Assembly: GCA_022814615.1 (NCBI GenBank)
Contig: JAKLNE010000096.1
Span: 1 to 64,000 of the forward strand
DNA: 64,000 nucleotides
DNA from: Waltergamsia citrina
Lineage: Eukaryota; Ascomycota; Sordariomycetes; Hypocreales; Bionectriaceae
Reading direction: 5' to 3'
Positions 44,782-56,777 of the stretch are shown here, in pieces; the stretch's first letter is position 1, and the number at the start of each line of letters is the position of its first letter. A program made the position numbers and the translations under genes. The notes under the pieces are model-generated. The model saw nothing but the letters and a program-made list of their open reading frames with translations, did not search any database and had not been told where the DNA came from.

Positions 44782-45947
44782 ATGTCGCAGGGTCCGGTAT
44801 CCATCAGCTCCAAGCAGCAGTTTGACGGCCTGCTCAAGAGCTCCAAGATTGTCGTCGCTGATTGTAAGGCCTCTCTCTCTCTTTAGAGCTACCCCGCCAT
44901 CAGGGATTTGTCAACCGCCCTCCATCAGCAAACACGTCCTTGACTCGATATTACCCCAAGGCTTTAGTTGAGCAAATATAGGAAGCAGACGCTGACGTAC
45001 ATTACTTTTCACAGTCTACGCCGACTGGTGCGGCCCGTGCAAACAGATCGCGCCCCTCTACGAAACCCTCTCCAAGTCCCTGTCGAGACCCGGTGTCGTC
45101 ACCTTCGTCAAAGTAAACAGCGACAACAACCAAGACATCGCCCAGCAGTACAGCGTCTCGGCTCTTCCAACCTTCCTCGTCTTCCGCAATGGAAAGGTAG
45201 GAGACAAGATCCAGGGTGCCGACCCTACTCAGCTCAAGACGGTGGTCGAGAAGCTTGCGTCCGAGATCGAAACATTAGGAGATGCTTCGTCTGGCGGCCA
45301 GTGGGCCGGCTCCGAGATGCCGCGGGGGTATGGCGATATTACAGATCAGGTTGAGATGAAAGGTTGCGAGCTGCTGAACGCAGATGAGGATACTGGGCCT
45401 GTCAAGGTTCTGTTCGAGAGCTCAAAACCTAGTGGTCTGGATAAAGACAAGGCTTCAAGCTCCTCCAAGGACTATGTTCAGAGTGGTGCGGACGACCAGC
45501 TACTTCTCTTCATTCCTTTCCAGTCCACGATCAAACTTCACACCCTACAGGTAAGTCTCGGTGCTTGAAGGTACTTATCAACGGGAGACTAACGAGACTT
45601 TGGTCCAGATCACATCTCTGCCCCCTAAGGACGACGACGATGCCCCAGCCAGACCTGGCGTAATTCATCTCTACATCAACCGCACACACAACATGGATTT
45701 CAGCGAGGCCGACGACTCAGAACCCACTCAGGCCATCGAGATCAAGGACAGCGATTGGAACGACAACGGGACAGCCAACATCCCGCTGCGCTTCGTCAAG
45801 TTCCAGAAAACAAACACTCTGATTGTATATGTTCAGAAGGGTGATGGCGAGGCTGAGACGGTGCGCGTGGACAGACTCAAGCTCGTAGGTGAGGCAGGAG
45901 CCAAGAGAGAGATGGGCAATTTGCAGAAGGTTGGCGAGGACGAGTGA
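44782..45947 (+). CDS. thioredoxin-like protein with PITH domain (TXNL1-type)
   Basis: Three exons, 44782..44863, 45015..45550 and 45609..45947, encode 318 aa. The N-terminal thioredoxin domain (1-108) has the redox motif WCGPC (Cys33 and Cys36) directly after splice 1, and the conserved SALPTFLVFRNG stretch. The C-terminal PITH domain (about 125-300) contains DQLLLFIPFQSTIKLHTLQI and GVIHLYINR. This order matches TXNL1/Txl1, a cytosolic and nuclear redox cofactor of the 26S proteasome regulatory particle. No signal or targeting peptide is seen. Intron 1 is 151 bp, longer than its neighbours. Confidence 0.93.
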
Positions 45948-47414
45948 TTTGGCGTGTAGACTTGCTTCATCAAACGGTAGAAAGGGATTGGAAGTACTCT
46001 TATCAAGAAGCATTGCTGTGCCAAAGACAGTTATCAAAATGCTACGCGGTGCAGGTGCAACACGTCAAACTACCGGCGTTGAGGGAATCCCCGCATTACA
46101 GGTCAGGAAATTCGGTCCCTACGCCGAACCTACGCTCGACGGTTTCGAGCTGCGCAAGCATTCTTGCGTCCATATAGTTTAAATCGGTGACCCAAGCCAC
46201 CTTGGAAGAATGTCCACTCCCCTCTTTACGTCCATACACAAAAGAATGTCCGATCTTCTCTCAAAGCTCAAGTGGAAGATTGAACAAGAGCCTACACGAG
46301 AAAAGACCAGCCTGCAATTATGATTGCTCTGTGGCACAACTGACGCTGCGATTGTGATCCATTGGTAAGGGACTCGAGCAACACGGAGAAATAAAATTTT
46401 CAGGTCATGCCAGCCGCACGAGGAGGGAAAAGAGAAAAGAAAAAGCGAAGCTTTTCGGCGCGTCCCAAATTTTTTTCTACTCCCACGAACGAGTGGGCCG
46501 GGGTCTTCCAGTAGCTTAGTCATCGGGCTAGCCAGTAACAGACCAGCACTCCTGTAGAGGTGAATAAAATTGCCGGCCCGACAACGTAGGAGAGCAATTC
46601 CTCATGCCTTACCTGAGCAAGCCCCAGTTGATAGGTATTCACTTGAAAGCGGCTTCATCCCGCTCGCGAGGTCCATTATGCAGATGGCGTTGTCCACACC
46701 CTCCCATGCTTCCTTCGACGCGGCGCAGATCCGAGTGGCAGTGCCTTATAGTTGAATTAAATACTACTATTTTTACCATTCCTTGAGGAAACTAGCCTCG
46801 GCCGTCTTGTCGAACGGCGCCAAGGTTATCTGACCTTGTTCACCTAGCTCCATCTGCCTTTCCGCGGCGACTAGCAAGACTAGCAATGTTCACCGGCCTT
46901 CGCCGCGTCTAGATGAGATCATCCGCCGGCGCAGGCCCCATCCAGAAACCATCGCCGCTTGATTGGCCGGGACCGGACGTGAGGAACTTCCTAGACCAAT
47001 GAGAGACCCTTGGTCCAGACCCCCGGCCGGTGATTCAACGAGGAAGGCCAGCTTCTTAGCTAAACTTTAAACTCAAAGCCAAGCAATCTCTTCGGCGGCA
47101 GCTTGCGAGATGCGGGCGGATCGGTGGCTAGTAGCCGTACAATAAACATATCCCACCCTCTTGGAGTAGATCCAGGGTCCTACATAGAATATCATGTCCC
47201 GACCGCCAGCACGTCACCGCGCATTGGAGAGCCGGTGCTCTTGCACTCACCACTGTTATATCTCTTTGCGACGACGATGCTCGCATCAATGCCTACTCTT
47301 CATCGAAGAAGCGCAACTGTACGAATCGCAGCGCTGCTGCTCCGGTAGTGAAGGGGAGGACGGTGGGACTGTCAGGCGGTGACACGGAAGCAGCGCAGCA
47401 ACACAACAGCAATC
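45948..47414. other. intergenic, about 1.5 kb
   Basis: No supported gene. The left part is 3' flank of the TXNL1-type gene, and the right part should be promoter of the Clr5-domain gene. Short frames have no domains. Confidence 0.5.
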
Positions 47415-48976
47415 ATGCCTCTACCGGTCTTGGCTCCCCGGCTTCCGGGAAACCCGCAGCCTGTCGTTGAGCGGCTGGCAACTAAGGAGCATACTGAGGC
47501 CGAATGGGAAGCTATGCGGGAGCTCATTAATAGGCTCTATATTAGAGACAATCGCAAACTCAGCGAGATCATGACGATTCTTGAGACGAAACATGGCTTT
47601 GCAGCAACGTGGGTTTCTCTTGAGTCTTGACTGTGTAGGACATATACCCGGCCTGAATGTGTTGGCTAACAGCTTAATTTTTCTTTTTTTTTTTTCTTAG
47701 TGAGCAGATGTACAAGAAACGCTTGAGAAAGTGGAACATCCGGAAGCGCAACTACCGCAAAGGACATACGCCTACCACAGTTTCCACGCCATCTCCGGTG
47801 CATACCCCGGCAGATGATGAGAAAGATGACGATGTCGAGGAAGTGCCACGGAGTCCAGCTGCATCGGACAGCGCACTTTCGCTTGCTCGACCTTCGTCAC
47901 TGCAACCGTATGCCGGCCTAGAAATGATTCTAGGCAACGTGTCTTCGTGGTCACAGGGCAAGCTTGAGACGGCTTTCGTCATCTCAGACCCGATGTCAAA
48001 ATATCTTGCCAATCCGAATCACCCACATATTCAGGACAGCCGCACCATGTATCGAACATTCGAGCTCGTTTTCGACCTGTGGCGCCGAGGGAGGGGAAAT
48101 TTGGCAGGCATGGCCGCTCGCAAGGGGTTCTATGTATTGGAGTCCGTTCTCACAGATGACCACCCCGATCTTATCTGGCACATGCTGGACACCATTTACG
48201 ACATGGTTGATAACGGCCATATTCAACTTCTGAGCATGTTTATAAACCATGCTCTTGTGCTTGCCCTCGAAAAGTTACCCTCACAGCATCCGTTACTGCG
48301 CATTCTTCAGCAATTGATGAAGTGTGATTACCAGACTGATGAGGGACGAGGATATGTCTGTTATCTTCTGAGGCAGGCGTGGCTGCGTAACGTGGACGTT
48401 CTCGGTGGGCAGATAGGCTCTATGGCACCACAACATCTCTGGCTGTATGAGCAGCTTATTTGGGACGGCCGAAGTAAGCTGCGGAAGAACAGCAATTTGA
48501 AGCGAAGAAGGGACGATATGAGCACTGCTCTGAGAGAGCTTGGCATGAATCAACAACTTGATACTTTCCCTTCCAGCTCGGACAAACTCAGGGTAGAGGC
48601 TCTCATGCTCGAGTTTACCCAGATGGACCTCGAAGACCAGGCGAAAGCTGAGGATCTGGCGCTGGAGCTCATCCGACATACTGACGACCCTTCCAACGCC
48701 GATCTCTCGAATGCGAGGTTCCAAGCCTATGCCTGCAAGATGCTAGCGAGAATTTACGAGGCTCGGGGTGACTGTGATAGGGCGGAGCAGAACCTGAGGT
48801 TAGCCATTGACAAGCGCGAGGCTGCGCATGGCAACAACAGCAATCTTCGCGTCGTTCGCGACATGTGGGTTCTTTCTAAGCACTATAAGAGGACCGGAAG
48901 GCAAGAAGAGGCGGATCATGTGGTGGAAGACGCTATTAACCGAGCAGCATTGTACCTGAAGGATCTTCCGGGATAG
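47415..48976 (+). CDS. Clr5-domain protein with TPR-like C-terminus
   Basis: Two exons, 47415..47608 and 47701..48976, encode 489 aa. The N-terminal Clr5 domain reads AEWEAMRELINRLYIRDNRK, then HGFAAT joined across the intron to EQMYKKRLRKWNIRKRN, the usual HGF-A-T...Y-K-R...W-x-x-R-K pattern. The 92-bp intron has a CTAAC branch and a long T tract before TTAG. Low-complexity acidic sequence follows (about 85-110). The remainder is all-helical, and the end (about 420-480: ACKMLARIYEARGDCDRAEQ, LSKHYKRTGRQEEADHV) looks like tetratricopeptide repeats. Clr5 proteins are abundant in filamentous fungi; fission yeast Clr5 acts in heterochromatic silencing. A chromatin or DNA role is inferred. Confidence 0.85.
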
Positions 48977-49600
48977 TCAAGGTTTTGGTGTCCTCGAATA
49001 ACGCGCAGGTATGAGGAGGAACCCCCCCCCCCCCCGCCCCCAATACATATATAAAAAAAAGAAAAAAAATCTTGTATATGCAAATATTTTATATATAGAT
49101 ATTAGAGATACCTTTGCTTCGAATAAGAGCAGCAGGATTGTCCTGCTGGTTATTAGAATGTCTGAATACTGCTAACGCTATCAGTGAGTGTGTTGTTGCC
49201 CATATGCTTCCTTGGTCCAGACTGCATACCGTGAACGACGTCACAGAATCATTTGTGTAGTAAACTCCGAACCTCAATCAACGAGTCAAAACATAGCTTG
49301 TAACCCAAGATAAAATGACTGCTCCGAATTCAGCGGGCAATAGCTTCCAATTCCCTCAATAATCATTATGACATGACCACTTAGGGTAGCTGTTCCGAGG
49401 TAGAGGACAAGTGGCGCATTAAGTAGTTGCAGCCACGTGGCACAGCCACACATGACGTTAACCGTCAAACGCTCTACGCCTTGTTTCTTACAACGCCCAG
49501 GTGAATCGCGATGAAATCTACTCTTGCACAACCGGTTTCTTGAGATCCTACAATTCAGATTCATCCTCCCTATATCGAGTGCCAGATTTTGCGATTCAAT
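48977..49600. other. intergenic with poly-C and poly-A tracts
   Basis: The 3' flank of the Clr5 gene contains a 14-C run (49022-49035) plus G-CCCCC, followed by an A-rich tract and TATATATAG. The rest leads into the J-protein gene. No coding feature is visible. Confidence 0.55.
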
Positions 49601-50615
49601 ATGGCTAACACGGGTCCTCCACCTGATTATTGTATGGATGCCAAGCCCTCCCATCACATGTGACTGTCATTGGATGACGGCAGACGTCACTAACAGATGA
49701 ACTGTGAAGATGCTATCCTCGAAGTTTCCGAGAAGGCTACCGATCAACAGATCCGTGATGCCTACAAGAAGTAAGGAGTTCTCTATTGATTCTTGTTGTG
49801 ACATAGATCTACGCATGAGTTGATCTTGGCCACTTTCACTGGGCCACTCACACTCATAAGACATGTCCGGAAGTACTTAGCTAACCACTCATATAGGGCT
49901 GCCTTGAAAACTCACCCAGACCGCGTTGGCACAGACTCACCGGAGCGGAATGAGCGCACGCGCAAGTTCCAGCTCGTCAACGACGCATACTACACCCTCT
50001 CCGACCCAACCCGCCGCCGCGACTACGACGCTCAGCGCCGACTCTTCGGCCAAAAGTCGTCCTCATCATCCAACAACAACAGCGCTAACTCCGATCCCTT
50101 CGGCGACCCCGAGGAAGAGATCCCAGGCGCTTTCCCTCGCGATGGCCAGAGTGCGTACTCCTGGGCTTGGAACTTCTTCACCAAAGGGGGCGGTACGCCA
50201 AGCCAAGAGGAGAGGCAGCGCCAGGAGGACGAGCAGTTCAGCGATGTGTTCGAGGAGATGATGCGCGAGGAGGGCATGGCGGAGGACGGAAACAACAGGC
50301 CTACTGGAAAGTTCTGGAGCATGATTGGCGGTGCCAGCGGCGCTGGCTTGGGCTTCATCGTTGCGAATGTTCCGGGGTTGGTGGCTGGTGCTGTGGCTGG
50401 GAACAGACTTGGGGCGGTTCGCGATGCGAAGGGAAAGAGTGTCTTTTCAGTATTCCAGGTGAGTTTTCAGGCACAGGCATCTCTTGATTTTAGGAGGCAA
50501 AGGAGCTTTGAGGCCGGAACAGCTGACAATCATCCAGGAACTGCCCCAAGATGACCGAGCGAGACTGCTCAGCCAGTTGGCGGCAAGGGTGTTCAGCCAT
50601 GTTGTTAGCGGATGA
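49601..50615 (+). CDS. J-domain co-chaperone (DnaJ class C type)
   Basis: Four exons, 49601..49631, 49710..49770, 49897..50458 and 50538..50615, encode 243 aa. The first exon is only 31 nt. It gives MANTGPPPDYY, and the join restores the canonical J-domain start DYYAILEVSEKATDQQIRDAYKK. The HPD motif is at 37-39 (THPDRV), followed by FQLVNDAYYTLSDPTRRRDYD. No Gly/Phe or zinc-finger region follows. A Ser/Asn-rich linker, a charged helix (EERQRQEDEQFSDVFEEM) and a Gly/Ala-rich hydrophobic stretch (about 180-215) complete the protein. The hydrophobic stretch may be a membrane-associated segment. Starting instead at the ATG at 49697 would lose helix I's DYY. The Hsp70 partner is unknown. Confidence 0.85.
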
Positions 50616-51074
50616 GCCTCACAAGGAATGAACAAAAGCTGTGTCCTGTAATATCATTTAGTATAATCCAAGAGAGCTGTTTGAATTTCCAAATCGTCGC
50701 ATTACTGTCCCATATGCGTAGTTGATGAGAGCATGGGACATAGAACATGTCATCACTCAAAATGGGTCGCAATGGCACTTGTGTGTGTTTTACCAATATG
50801 GCCCTTAATGGGCCTGATCGGGGTTTCATTGATTCATATGCTGAAAGCTCATATAGCGTTCCAACGGATTACCTCCGCGTGTTAACAGAATGTTTGTATG
50901 AGCCTTCATGGATTAAAAAGCCACGTACATTTTGTTCTGCTGATCCAACATGTAAAGTCCCATTGTGATCAAGCACTTATTCGTATGATATCCCCATCAT
51001 TTGCCTGAAACACGCAGTTCCTCGGCCCATTCTAGATGTAAAGCAAACCCAGACTACCTTGCGCCTTGAACCAA
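50616..51074. other. intergenic between convergent J-protein and SmB genes
   Basis: A 460-bp spacer with the 3' ends of both genes. No coding feature is visible. Confidence 0.6.
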
Positions 51075-52041
51075 TTACCTTCTCGGGGGAGGGTTGAAGC
51101 CGGGAGGCGGGGGACCGCCACCAAAGCCCGGAGGAGGACCGCCGGGGAAGCCACCAGCACCTCCGGGGGGAGGGAAGTTGCCTCCAGGACCACCGGGGAA
51201 ACCTGGGGGAGGACCTCGAGGGAAGTTAGAATAAAGTCGGGAGGAATTGAGAAAACGAGACTTACCTCCTCGTCCAGCACCCGGGAAACCAGGAGCTCCA
51301 CCGGGGAAGCCGGGGAAGCCAGGAGGTGCTTGTCCTCCAACACCAGCAGCAGGACCCTATAGTTGTCAGTAAACGCTCGAAAAAGTATCATGGATCGTTC
51401 TTACAGCCAGTGAAGGAGGCGCGGCCCCGCGACCGGCAGGTTTGGCTACACCAGGACCAGCGTTCAAGGTCGAGCTGATACCTCCCTGAGCCGTCTTGTT
51501 GAGCCTGGCGCTGGGGTCAACAGGAGGAGGTGATTCGACAGAAAGAGAGACGATGTGTGCGCCGCGAACAATCGTCAGACCCAGTGTTCGCTTCTCCTCA
51601 CTCTCCACCGTCTGTCCTGAGCCGCTTGCGCCGGGGGCGGAGGGCTTATTCTGTTTGCGCTTGATGCGTCGGAATTCTTCCGTATCGGCGAGTACCAGGT
51701 TCATGTGCTGGAGAAACTATCAGCAGCCATTCTTCACAGTTCGAGATTAGATATAATGCGCACCTTGTCGAATGCCAGCATCTGGCCGGTCATGGACCTG
51801 CCGTCGTTGAGCGTGACTCGCATCCGCCAGTTAATCTAAAACCACCGCAAGATTAGTCGCCTCTTCTCGAAACGTATTTCGACGCGTATTCATCGTCGGA
51901 ATGTATGGGGTCGAGGGGGGAAACGTACGTAACCGGCCTAAGTTTTGCAACAATATATGTTAATCACTTTTTCGCGATATGAGGAGAAAGTACAGGGACC
52001 TAGTGTGGGCAACGTACCATCTTGCCTTGTTTGTTCGACAT
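51075..52041 (-). CDS. small nuclear ribonucleoprotein SmB/B'
   Basis: Core Sm protein of the U1, U2, U4 and U5 snRNPs. Six exons, complement(51075..51214, 51266..51356, 51405..51707, 51764..51835, 51929..51937, 52018..52041), encode 212 aa. Sm motif 1 appears as INWRMRVTLNDGRSMTGQML with FDKHMNLVLADTEEF, and Sm motif 2 as LGLTIVRGAHIVSLSVE. The C-terminus is a GFPG/PPPG-rich tail typical of SmB. Exon 2 is a 9-nt microexon (Ala-Gly-Tyr), needed to give the usual spacing between GKM and IN-R-MRV. All internal joins keep phase. The gene is divergent from RPL11 over 361 bp. Five introns in a 212-codon splicing-factor gene are dense for this window. Confidence 0.88.
51929..51937 (-). other. 9-nt microexon of SmB
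   Basis: On the minus strand, AACTTAG precedes GCCGGTTAC, which is followed directly by GTACGT. The three codons (AGY) are phase 0 on both sides. They fill exactly the three residues that SmB orthologues carry between GKM and IN. Skipping would not shift the frame but would delete three residues at the start of the Sm fold. Confidence 0.75.
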
Positions 52042-52402
52042 TTTGGAGATTTTTGAAGCTTGCTTACGCAGCTTCGTATGGTTCAAAAATTGGCTTGTCC
52101 ACGAAGCAGATGCGCGATCGCGGTAGGACCTCCAAGTGCTGCTTGGAAGGTGAGGATGAGGTTCTCATTTTTTGCGGAGCCTGATCGAGCAGGCTGAGAG
52201 GTACAAAACGGATGTACCGCCAAAAAGCGCTAATCCACTTTGGGCAACGCAGACCCGCTTTTCAGAGCGCACACCTGTGAGGGCAGAGAAACCCTCGATT
52301 TTTCAAGCCTCACAAAATATCTCTGACCCTCCACTCCTTGAACTTGCGATCAACCGACAACCACATTTCGCAACACCAACGTCGTCGACTAACACCGCAG
52401 CA
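52042..52402. promoter_or_regulatory. 361-bp divergent SmB/RPL11 promoter
   Basis: This is the only space between the start codons of a spliceosome core gene and a ribosomal protein gene that read away from each other. It must hold both promoters and leaders. No TATA box is obvious on the RPL11 side. Confidence 0.6.
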
Positions 52403-53045
52403 ATGGCGTCCGAGAAGGCCAACAACCCCATGAGGGAGCTCAAGATTCAGAAGCTCGTTCTGAACATCTCCGTTGGTGAGTCTGGTGACAGACTTACTCG
52501 TGCCGCCAAGGTGCTCGAGCAGCTGTCTGGTCAGACTCCTGTCTACAGTAAGTTCCTGAAGCCAACATTTGATAACACCGCTCGTTCCTAACTCAGTCTC
52601 CAGGCAAGGCCCGTTACACTGTCCGTACCTTCGGTATCCGCCGTAACGAAAAGATCTCTGTCCACGTCACCGTCCGCGGCCCCAAGGTATGTTCGATGCG
52701 ACACCAAAAAATTGTCAAAAATCTTAGGAAACAAGAACTAACATTGCGAAGGCTGAGGAAATTCTCGAGCGTGGCCTTAAGGTCAAGGAGTACGAGCTCC
52801 GCAAGCGCAACTTCTCTGAGACTGGCAACTTCGGTTTCGGTATCAGCGAGCACATCGATCTTGGTATCAAGTACGACCCTTCCATCGGTATTTACGGTAT
52901 GGACTTCTACTGCTGCATGACCCGCCCCGGTGAGCGCGTCACCCGCCGTCGTCACAAGAAGTCCGTCATCGGTGCCAGCCACCGTATCAAGCGCGAGGAG
53001 ACCGTCAAGTGGTTCAAGCAGCGCTTCGATGGTATCGTCCGATAA
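52403..53045 (+). CDS. RPL11: 60S ribosomal protein L11 (uL5)
   Basis: Three exons, 52403..52547, 52604..52686 and 52752..53045, encode 173 aa, close to the yeast length of 174. The sequence is nearly invariant for this family: MRELKIQKLVLNISVGESGD, then TPVYSKARYTVRTFGIRRNE, and GIYGMDFYCCMTRPGERV. It binds 5S rRNA in the central protuberance of the large subunit. The introns (56 and 65 bp) split the first half of the gene, as is common for fungal ribosomal protein genes. Confidence 0.97.
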
Positions 53046-54489
53046 ATGTTCATAGGGGGTTCTTGGTCTTCACGGGATGGTTACGGCGAATTATGAAGGG
53101 AAAAGAATTTTACCCACTTCGGTCATGTGTATTTCCTGTTGCATTTGCAATCAGCTCCGACTGGAATTGAGTCGAGCTACGGCCTCAGAGACCGACCGGC
53201 GCCTATGCCGGCTTTCGTATCTTCAACTTGAATGTGATGCACGTCAAATCCACAATGTCTAGTCTCACCAAAGTGAACACAAGGAGCGTTCAGTTCGTCG
53301 TTTGTCTGAACACCTGTGCCGATGTGCCTGGGTGAGATTTTATACCCTAAAGTAAATTTCGGTAAGCCCTCCGATGCAAAAGTTGATGTAGCGGTCTATA
53401 AGCGACCTAACCAAGCTTGAGATGCTCCTGCGTCCTCATTACATCTCCAAAGGACCGCAATTGTTAGTGTGATTCACAAGTTACGATCACTGCATTACTA
53501 GAAGATGCCAAGTATATTATCTTTGTGTATTCTCACTACACTACGAGGACTCAGGCAAATGCACGGGTAATATGTTAACAATTGTGGTGCTTGTGAGCTG
53601 TATAGACCAGAATAAGGACACAGGAGTTACACTGTGCTTTTCAAGTTCTTCTGCTTTTCTTTACCCCCATTACAGCACACGCTTACCAGCGTAGTATTAA
53701 GAATATTTCTGAGACTGCTCTGGAAGAAGTGTCCAGCTGTATATCTCAGCTTGTATATGGACGTGCCGACATGCCTTTAAAAAAAAGTAGACGAAATGTG
53801 CCAACTTAGTGGTTGCTAAAACAGCCATATATTTATGGATTCATATTTATCGATGAAATTTTATGTTGGAAGCCTTTCAGTTCCATGCCTCGAGGCTTGT
53901 TGTGAGGCGGGCCTTGTCGGCAATTATCCGCCTGCCACAAATGGCCGAGGACAGTCAGCGCGCCCTGCGAAGCTCGGTCAAGCGGTTTCACGGAACGTCA
54001 TTTAGGAGATGGACTCGGCTCAATTGGCCTTTGTATGGCTGATTGCCTTACGTCCTGGGTCAATTGATTAGATCTCCAGTCCAATCCTAGTCAGTTGTTG
54101 AGTTTCGCCGTCTCTATGCCAATGTCAATTTGTGTCAATGCCTTACCAGCACTGTTGAGCCGTGCGATGCCTGAGGCCCGTACTGCGAAGGACGAAATTG
54201 GTCATGTGGAGGCGCCAGAGCGCAGGAAATTGTTAGCCTGGGGCATCTCGGGCTCGGGATTTCCAGGGCAAAACCGCTCACCCATGCCTGATTGGCTGAG
54301 CTGAGCTCGGACCCACAGGCTCTCCCTCAGACTCTGCTCTCCGTCCTGTCCAGTCTTTCCTTTGCAAAATCTCCCCAAACTTGCCATCCTGCAAAGGCAA
54401 CACCACAAGCCTCAATCTCCCCTCCCCCCAATTGCACGTCGTTGCAATTGCTCTCCTTTCGTCTTCTATCCTCAGATACCTCCTCTAAT
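53046..54489. other. intergenic, about 1.4 kb
   Basis: 3' flank of RPL11 followed by promoter DNA of the ATP synthase alpha gene. I see no further gene. The last 150 bases are C/T-rich leader. Confidence 0.55.
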
Positions 54490-56777
54490 ATGTTTCGCAA
54501 CGCCCTCCGTCAGTCGACTCGCGCCGTCGGCGCCGCCTCTGCTGCTGGCAGAGTCGCCGCGGTAAGTCTCCTCATTTGGCCAAGCTGTGGCCACGACGAC
54601 GCATCCCAACCACCCATCGAGTCACCTACCGCGAACATCGTGCATCCATCCGAAAACGAGTTCATAGGGTCAATTGACTTGCTGGACGCATTTTTCGAGC
54701 TTTTTCGAGCTTCTTGGGGCTCGTGACGATGTGTCGCTCATTCACAAGGCTGGACTTCGGCTAACTTTGTTTTTCCCTTTTAGGTCCGAAATGCCGCACC
54801 CGCCGCCATGAACGGTGCTGCCATGCAGACCCGTACCTACGCCGACAAGGCTTCGCCGACCGAGGTCTCCTCCATCCTGGAGCAGCGCATTCGTGGTGTT
54901 CAGGAGGAGGCTGGCCTTGCCGAGACTGGCCGCGTTCTTTCCGTCGGGTATGTGGAGCTCAAAAAAACAGTGGTGGTCAAGGATGACGAGGGAAGACTCC
55001 TATGCCCCGAGCCGTCATCGTCCACCACAACTAGCATTCTCAACGAAATGGAAGAAGGATTGTTAGGCTAACATGCTCATTCTAGTGACGGTATTGCCCG
55101 TGTTCACGGCATGGCCAATGTCCAGGCTGAGGAGCTTGTCGAGTAAGTGCTACGCAATATCTATCTCTTGTTATGATATACGCATTCTAACACACCATCA
55201 GGTTTGCCTCCGGCGTCAAGGGCATGTGCATGAACCTCGAGGCTGGCCAGGTTGGTGTCGTGCTTTTCGGTTCTGACCGTCTCGTCAAGGAGGGCGAGAC
55301 CGTCAAGCGTACTGGAGAGATTGTATGTTATTGAGCTCTTCCTCTTTGAGCAACAGGCCGGTACTAACACGCTTCATAGGTTGACGTGCCTGTCGGCCCC
55401 GAGATGTTGGGCCGTGTCGTCGACGCTCTCGGTAACCCTGTCGATGGCAAGGGTCCCATCAACACCAAGGAGAAGCGCCGTTCGCAGCTGAAGGCTCCTG
55501 GTATCCTGCCCCGTCAATCCGTCAACCAGCCTGTCCAGACCGGTCTCAAGTCCGTCGATGCTATGGTTCCCATTGGCCGTGGCCAGCGTGAGCTTATCAT
55601 CGGTGACCGTCAGACCGGTAAGACTGCCGTTGGTCTTGACGCCATCCTCAACCAGAAGCGTTGGAACGACACCAACGACGAGACCAAGAAGCTCTACTGT
55701 ATCTACGTCGCTGTCGGTCAGAAGCGATCCACCGTTGCTCAGCTCGTCAAGACCCTTGAGGAGAATGACGCTATGAAGTACTCTATCGTTGTTGCCGCCA
55801 CTGCCTCCGAGGCTGCTCCTCTCCAGTACCTGGCTCCCTTCACCGGAGGTTCGTAACCACCACCCGCTCCAATACACCTTGACGTGTATTCACTCGTGTA
55901 TCGATCCATATATTAACTTTTACGTCAAGCTTCAATCGGTGAGTGGTTCCGTGATAACGGAAAGCACTCGCTGGTCATCTTTGACGATCTGTCCAAGCAG
56001 GCTGTTGCCTACCGTCAGATGTCTCTGCTGCTCCGTCGTCCCCCCGGCCGTGAGGCTTACCCTGGTGACGTCTTCTACCTCCACTCTCGTCTCCTTGAGC
56101 GTGCCGCCAAGCTCAACAAGGACCACGGCGGTGGCTCCATGACTGCTCTGCCCATCATCGAGACCCAGGGTGGTGATGTGTCTGCCTACATTCCCACCAA
56201 CGTCATTTCGATTACCGACGGCCAGATCTTCTTGGAGTCTGAGCTCTTCTACAAGGGTATCCGCCCGGCTATCAACGTCGGTCTGTCTGTGTCTCGTGTC
56301 GGCTCCGCTGCTCAGCTCAAGGCCATGAAGCAGGTCGCTGGTTCCCTGAAGCTCTTCTTGGCCCAGTACCGTGAGGTCGCTGCTTTCGCCCAGTTCGGTT
56401 CTGATCTCGATGCTGCCACTAAGCAGACCCTGAACCGTGGTGAGCGCGTAAGTTATCACATCACTCTACGAATTCTTGAATCTTGCTTTGCTAACGCATT
56501 TTTTTTTTTACAGTTGACCGAGCTCCTGAAGCAGAAGCAGTACAGCCCCATGGCCGTCAACGAGATGGTTCCTCTCATCTACGCCGGTGTCAACGGTCAC
56601 ATCGACAACATCCCCGTCAACAAGGTTCTCCAGTGGGAGGCTGACCTCCTTGCTCACATCAAGACCAACGAGACTGAGCTGGCTGCCCAGATCGACAAGG
56701 AGGGCTCTCTCAGCAAGGACCTTGAGGCCAAGCTCAAGGACGTTGTTGTTTCTTTCACCAAGAGCTTCCTCGGTTAA
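54490..56777 (+). CDS. ATP1: mitochondrial F1 ATP synthase subunit alpha
   Basis: Seven exons, 54490..54561, 54784..54947, 55086..55142, 55202..55322, 55380..55848, 55930..56447 and 56514..56777, encode 554 aa in phase throughout. The N-terminal 40 residues are Arg/Ala-rich without acidic residues (MFRNALRQSTRAVGAASAAG), a mitochondrial presequence. The nucleotide-binding P-loop is GDRQTGKT, the Walker B strand is SLVIFDD, and the family signature PAINVGLSVSRVGSAAQ is intact. The product forms the alpha3beta3 head of complex V, where its sites are non-catalytic. Intron 5 uses a GTTCGT donor. Codon choice is strongly biased to C-ending codons, as expected for a highly expressed gene. Confidence 0.97.
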
